Positions 62,879 to 64,000 of a stretch of 64,000 nt of DNA are shown here, one piece after another (within the stretch, counting starts at the first letter, position 1; every line of letters begins with the position of its first letter). Location of the stretch: assembly GCF_000348725.1 (NCBI RefSeq), contig NC_020813.1, forward strand, positions 1,650,248 through 1,714,247. Direction: 5' to 3'. The DNA comes from Pseudobdellovibrio exovorus JSS (GTDB taxonomy: Bacteria; Bdellovibrionota; Bdellovibrionia; Bdellovibrionales; Bdellovibrionaceae). The notes beneath the pieces were generated by a model, which saw only the letters and a list, made by a program, of their open reading frames with translations, did not search any database and was not told where the DNA came from. A program made the translations under genes and the position numbers.

Positions 62879-62984
62879 AGTTTTTACACTTCTACATTGC
62901 TCTTGCCATCGTCTTTAAATCTCATTTAATCTAATAGTGGCTTTTTGTAGAGCTCCGGTTCTGCCAGAAGTCATCAACTTAATC

Positions 62985-63012
62985 TTTTAATGAGTTTAGA
63001 ATTCATTAAGAG
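62985..63012. repeat. Inverted repeat upstream of glnN
   Basis: TTAATGA and TCATTAA arms separated by 9 nt lie 20-45 nt before the glutamine synthetase ATG, overlapping where an operator or leader hairpin would be. No NtrC or sigma-54 consensus is clear. Confidence 0.4.
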
Positions 63013-63030
63013 CCCACATAAGGAGTTCCT

Positions 63031-64000
63031 ATGAACAACACGACGTCGTCTTCGTCAACGACTCAACAATCGCGTGCGAGCGCTTTTTTAGCCTCAGTCG
63101 AAACACCCACCCGCAAAGTAGAAAAAATTAAAGATCATTTCGGAAAAGAAATTCCGATATCTGAATACTTTGGCTGTATGACATTTGGCCTTGCACAGAT
63201 GCGCGAAAAACTTCCTAAAGATGACTACACTCATCTGATGCGCACTTTAGATCAAAGCAAAAAACTTCCTAAAGACACCGCTGAATCTATTGCCTCCGCT
63301 GTAAAAGAATGGGCTGTTTCAAAAGGTGTAACTCACTTCTGTCACTGGTTCCAACCGATGACAGGTTCAACCGCTGAAAAACACGATGCCTTTATTTCAA
63401 TTCAACATGCACACCATTCTGAATTACGAGTGATCGAAAGATTTACTGGTTCACAGTTAATCCAAGGTGAACCTGATGCTTCTTCGTTTCCATCTGGTGG
63501 TATGCGCTCGACATTCGAAGCGCGTGGCTACACGGCATGGGATCCCACATCGCCATTATTTATTGTTGAAGAGGAAAACGGAAAAACTCTTTGTATTCCA
63601 ACTGTTTTCTTCGGCTATCACGGGCAAGCTCTAGATAACAAAACTCCGCTTTTACGCTCTGTCGATACGCTTTCAAAAGACGCTGTAGACTTCCTAAAAC
63701 TTTTAGGCGACGTCGATGTGAAAAAAGTTTCTCCTACTTTAGGTGTCGAGCAAGAATACTTTTTAATTGATAAAAAGTTTGCAGCTCTAAGACCGGATTT
63801 ATTATTAAGCGGCCGTACTTTACTAGGTGCCTCGTCAGCACGTGGCCAACAATTAGAAGATCACTATTTCGGTTCAATTCCTTCACGCATTAAATCGTTT
63901 ATGCAAGAAGTGGAATTTGAACTGTACAAGCTCGGTATTCCTGTTAAAACTCGCCATAATGAAGTGGCACCGGCACAGTTCGAATTAGCGCCGATCTTCG
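63031..64000 (+). CDS. glnN: Glutamine synthetase type III, 5' part (runs off the window)
   Basis: The first 323 codons of GSIII, which joins glutamate and ammonia using ATP. ATG 63031 has AAGGAG in front. Recognised parts: [73 protein letters not shown] and [17 protein letters not shown]. These are specific to the long (about 720 aa) type III enzyme and not to GlnA. The Ser/Thr-rich N-terminal tail is variable in the family. The frame is open to the last base; the rest lies outside. Confidence 0.96.
   Translation, partial: MNNTTSSSSTTQQSRASAFLASVETPTRKVEKIKDHFGKEIPISEYFGCMTFGLAQMREKLPKDDYTHLMRTLDQSKKLPKDTAESIASAVKEWAVSKGVTHFCHWFQPMTGSTAEKHDAFISIQHAHHSELRVIERFTGSQLIQGEPDASSFPSGGMRSTFEARGYTAWDPTSPLFIVEEENGKTLCIPTVFFGYHGQALDNKTPLLRSVDTLSKDAVDFLKLLGDVDVKKVSPTLGVEQEYFLIDKKFAALRPDLLLSGRTLLGASSARGQQLEDHYFGSIPSRIKSFMQEVEFELYKLGIPVKTRHNEVAPAQFELAPIF

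Noticed and set aside
62879-63030. Sigma-54 promoter for glnN
   Set aside because: A GG with a GC about 11 nt further on was seen near 62938, but spacing and flanking bases do not fit the -24/-12 consensus.
1-64000. CRISPR arrays, insertion sequences, prophage, rRNA genes
   Set aside because: No regularly spaced repeats, transposase or phage structural motifs, or rRNA-like stretches were seen on either strand.

Overview
The window looks like chromosome from a low-GC (roughly 43 percent by eye) predatory delta-type bacterium, most likely Bdellovibrio or a close relative (B. exovorus-like). This is inferred from the mix of a Gram-negative envelope (Lnt, lipoproteins, heptosyltransferase-like GT9), a type IV pilin, many exported hydrolases and several orphan exported proteins. 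I see no prophage, insertion sequence, CRISPR array or rRNA. One tRNA (Arg, UCG) is present. Genes are dense, and perfect hairpins with T-tracts mark many transcription-unit ends.

Layout. 0-7 kb: purK, then a leftward block of a small membrane protein, acs, dnaK and dnaJ. 7-15 kb: a TPR-like exported protein, pilA with a strong promoter, then rightward clpS-clpA-slt and a subtilisin-like protease, and a leftward zinc-ribbon membrane protein. 15-19 kb: lnt-mutS2. 19-24 kb: an accessory stretch of lipoproteins and orphan proteins, with a possible -1 frameshift gene and a matrixin-like lipoprotein protease. 24-31 kb: NAD isocitrate dehydrogenase behind a structured leader, a coiled-coil lipoprotein, hslO, a histidine phosphatase, a FAH-family hydrolase and bifunctional putA. 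31-35.6 kb: leftward rhomboid, RDD protein, exported protein, Fis-type regulator, PAP2 phosphatase and an acidic protein. 35.8-40.3 kb: rightward secreted lipase, GT39, GT9 and an outer-membrane-like protein.

40.3-51.2 kb holds a complete heme pathway from glutamyl-tRNA. A leftward operon runs hemA-hemCD-hemL-(histidine kinase)-(response regulator)-hemE-hemN-hemY/hemG-hemH, and hemB is divergent. The hemA/hemB intergenic region carries four TNTCA half-sites spaced exactly 11 bp apart. That is the pattern expected for an OmpR/PhoB-type regulator, and one is encoded inside the operon. The HemC protein is fused to a diverged HemD-like half, and HemA is unusually short. This self-contained sensor-regulated heme locus is the best candidate for an undescribed system here.

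51.3-64 kb: a large exported HExxH protein, a small exported protein, an Rnk/GreA-C-like factor, an Ntn-type amide hydrolase, glyoxalase I, tRNA-Arg, a lemA-TPM-TPM operon, a pseudouridine synthase fused to an RlmI-like methyltransferase, a TrmH-type methylase, an acyl-CoA dehydrogenase, a CinA-like protein and the 5' part of a type III glutamine synthetase that runs off the window.

Overall the window mixes core metabolism (heme, proline and acetate use, isocitrate oxidation, nitrogen assimilation) and protein quality control (DnaK/J, ClpS/A, Hsp33) with an exported hydrolase set that would fit life at the expense of prey. That last link is inference.
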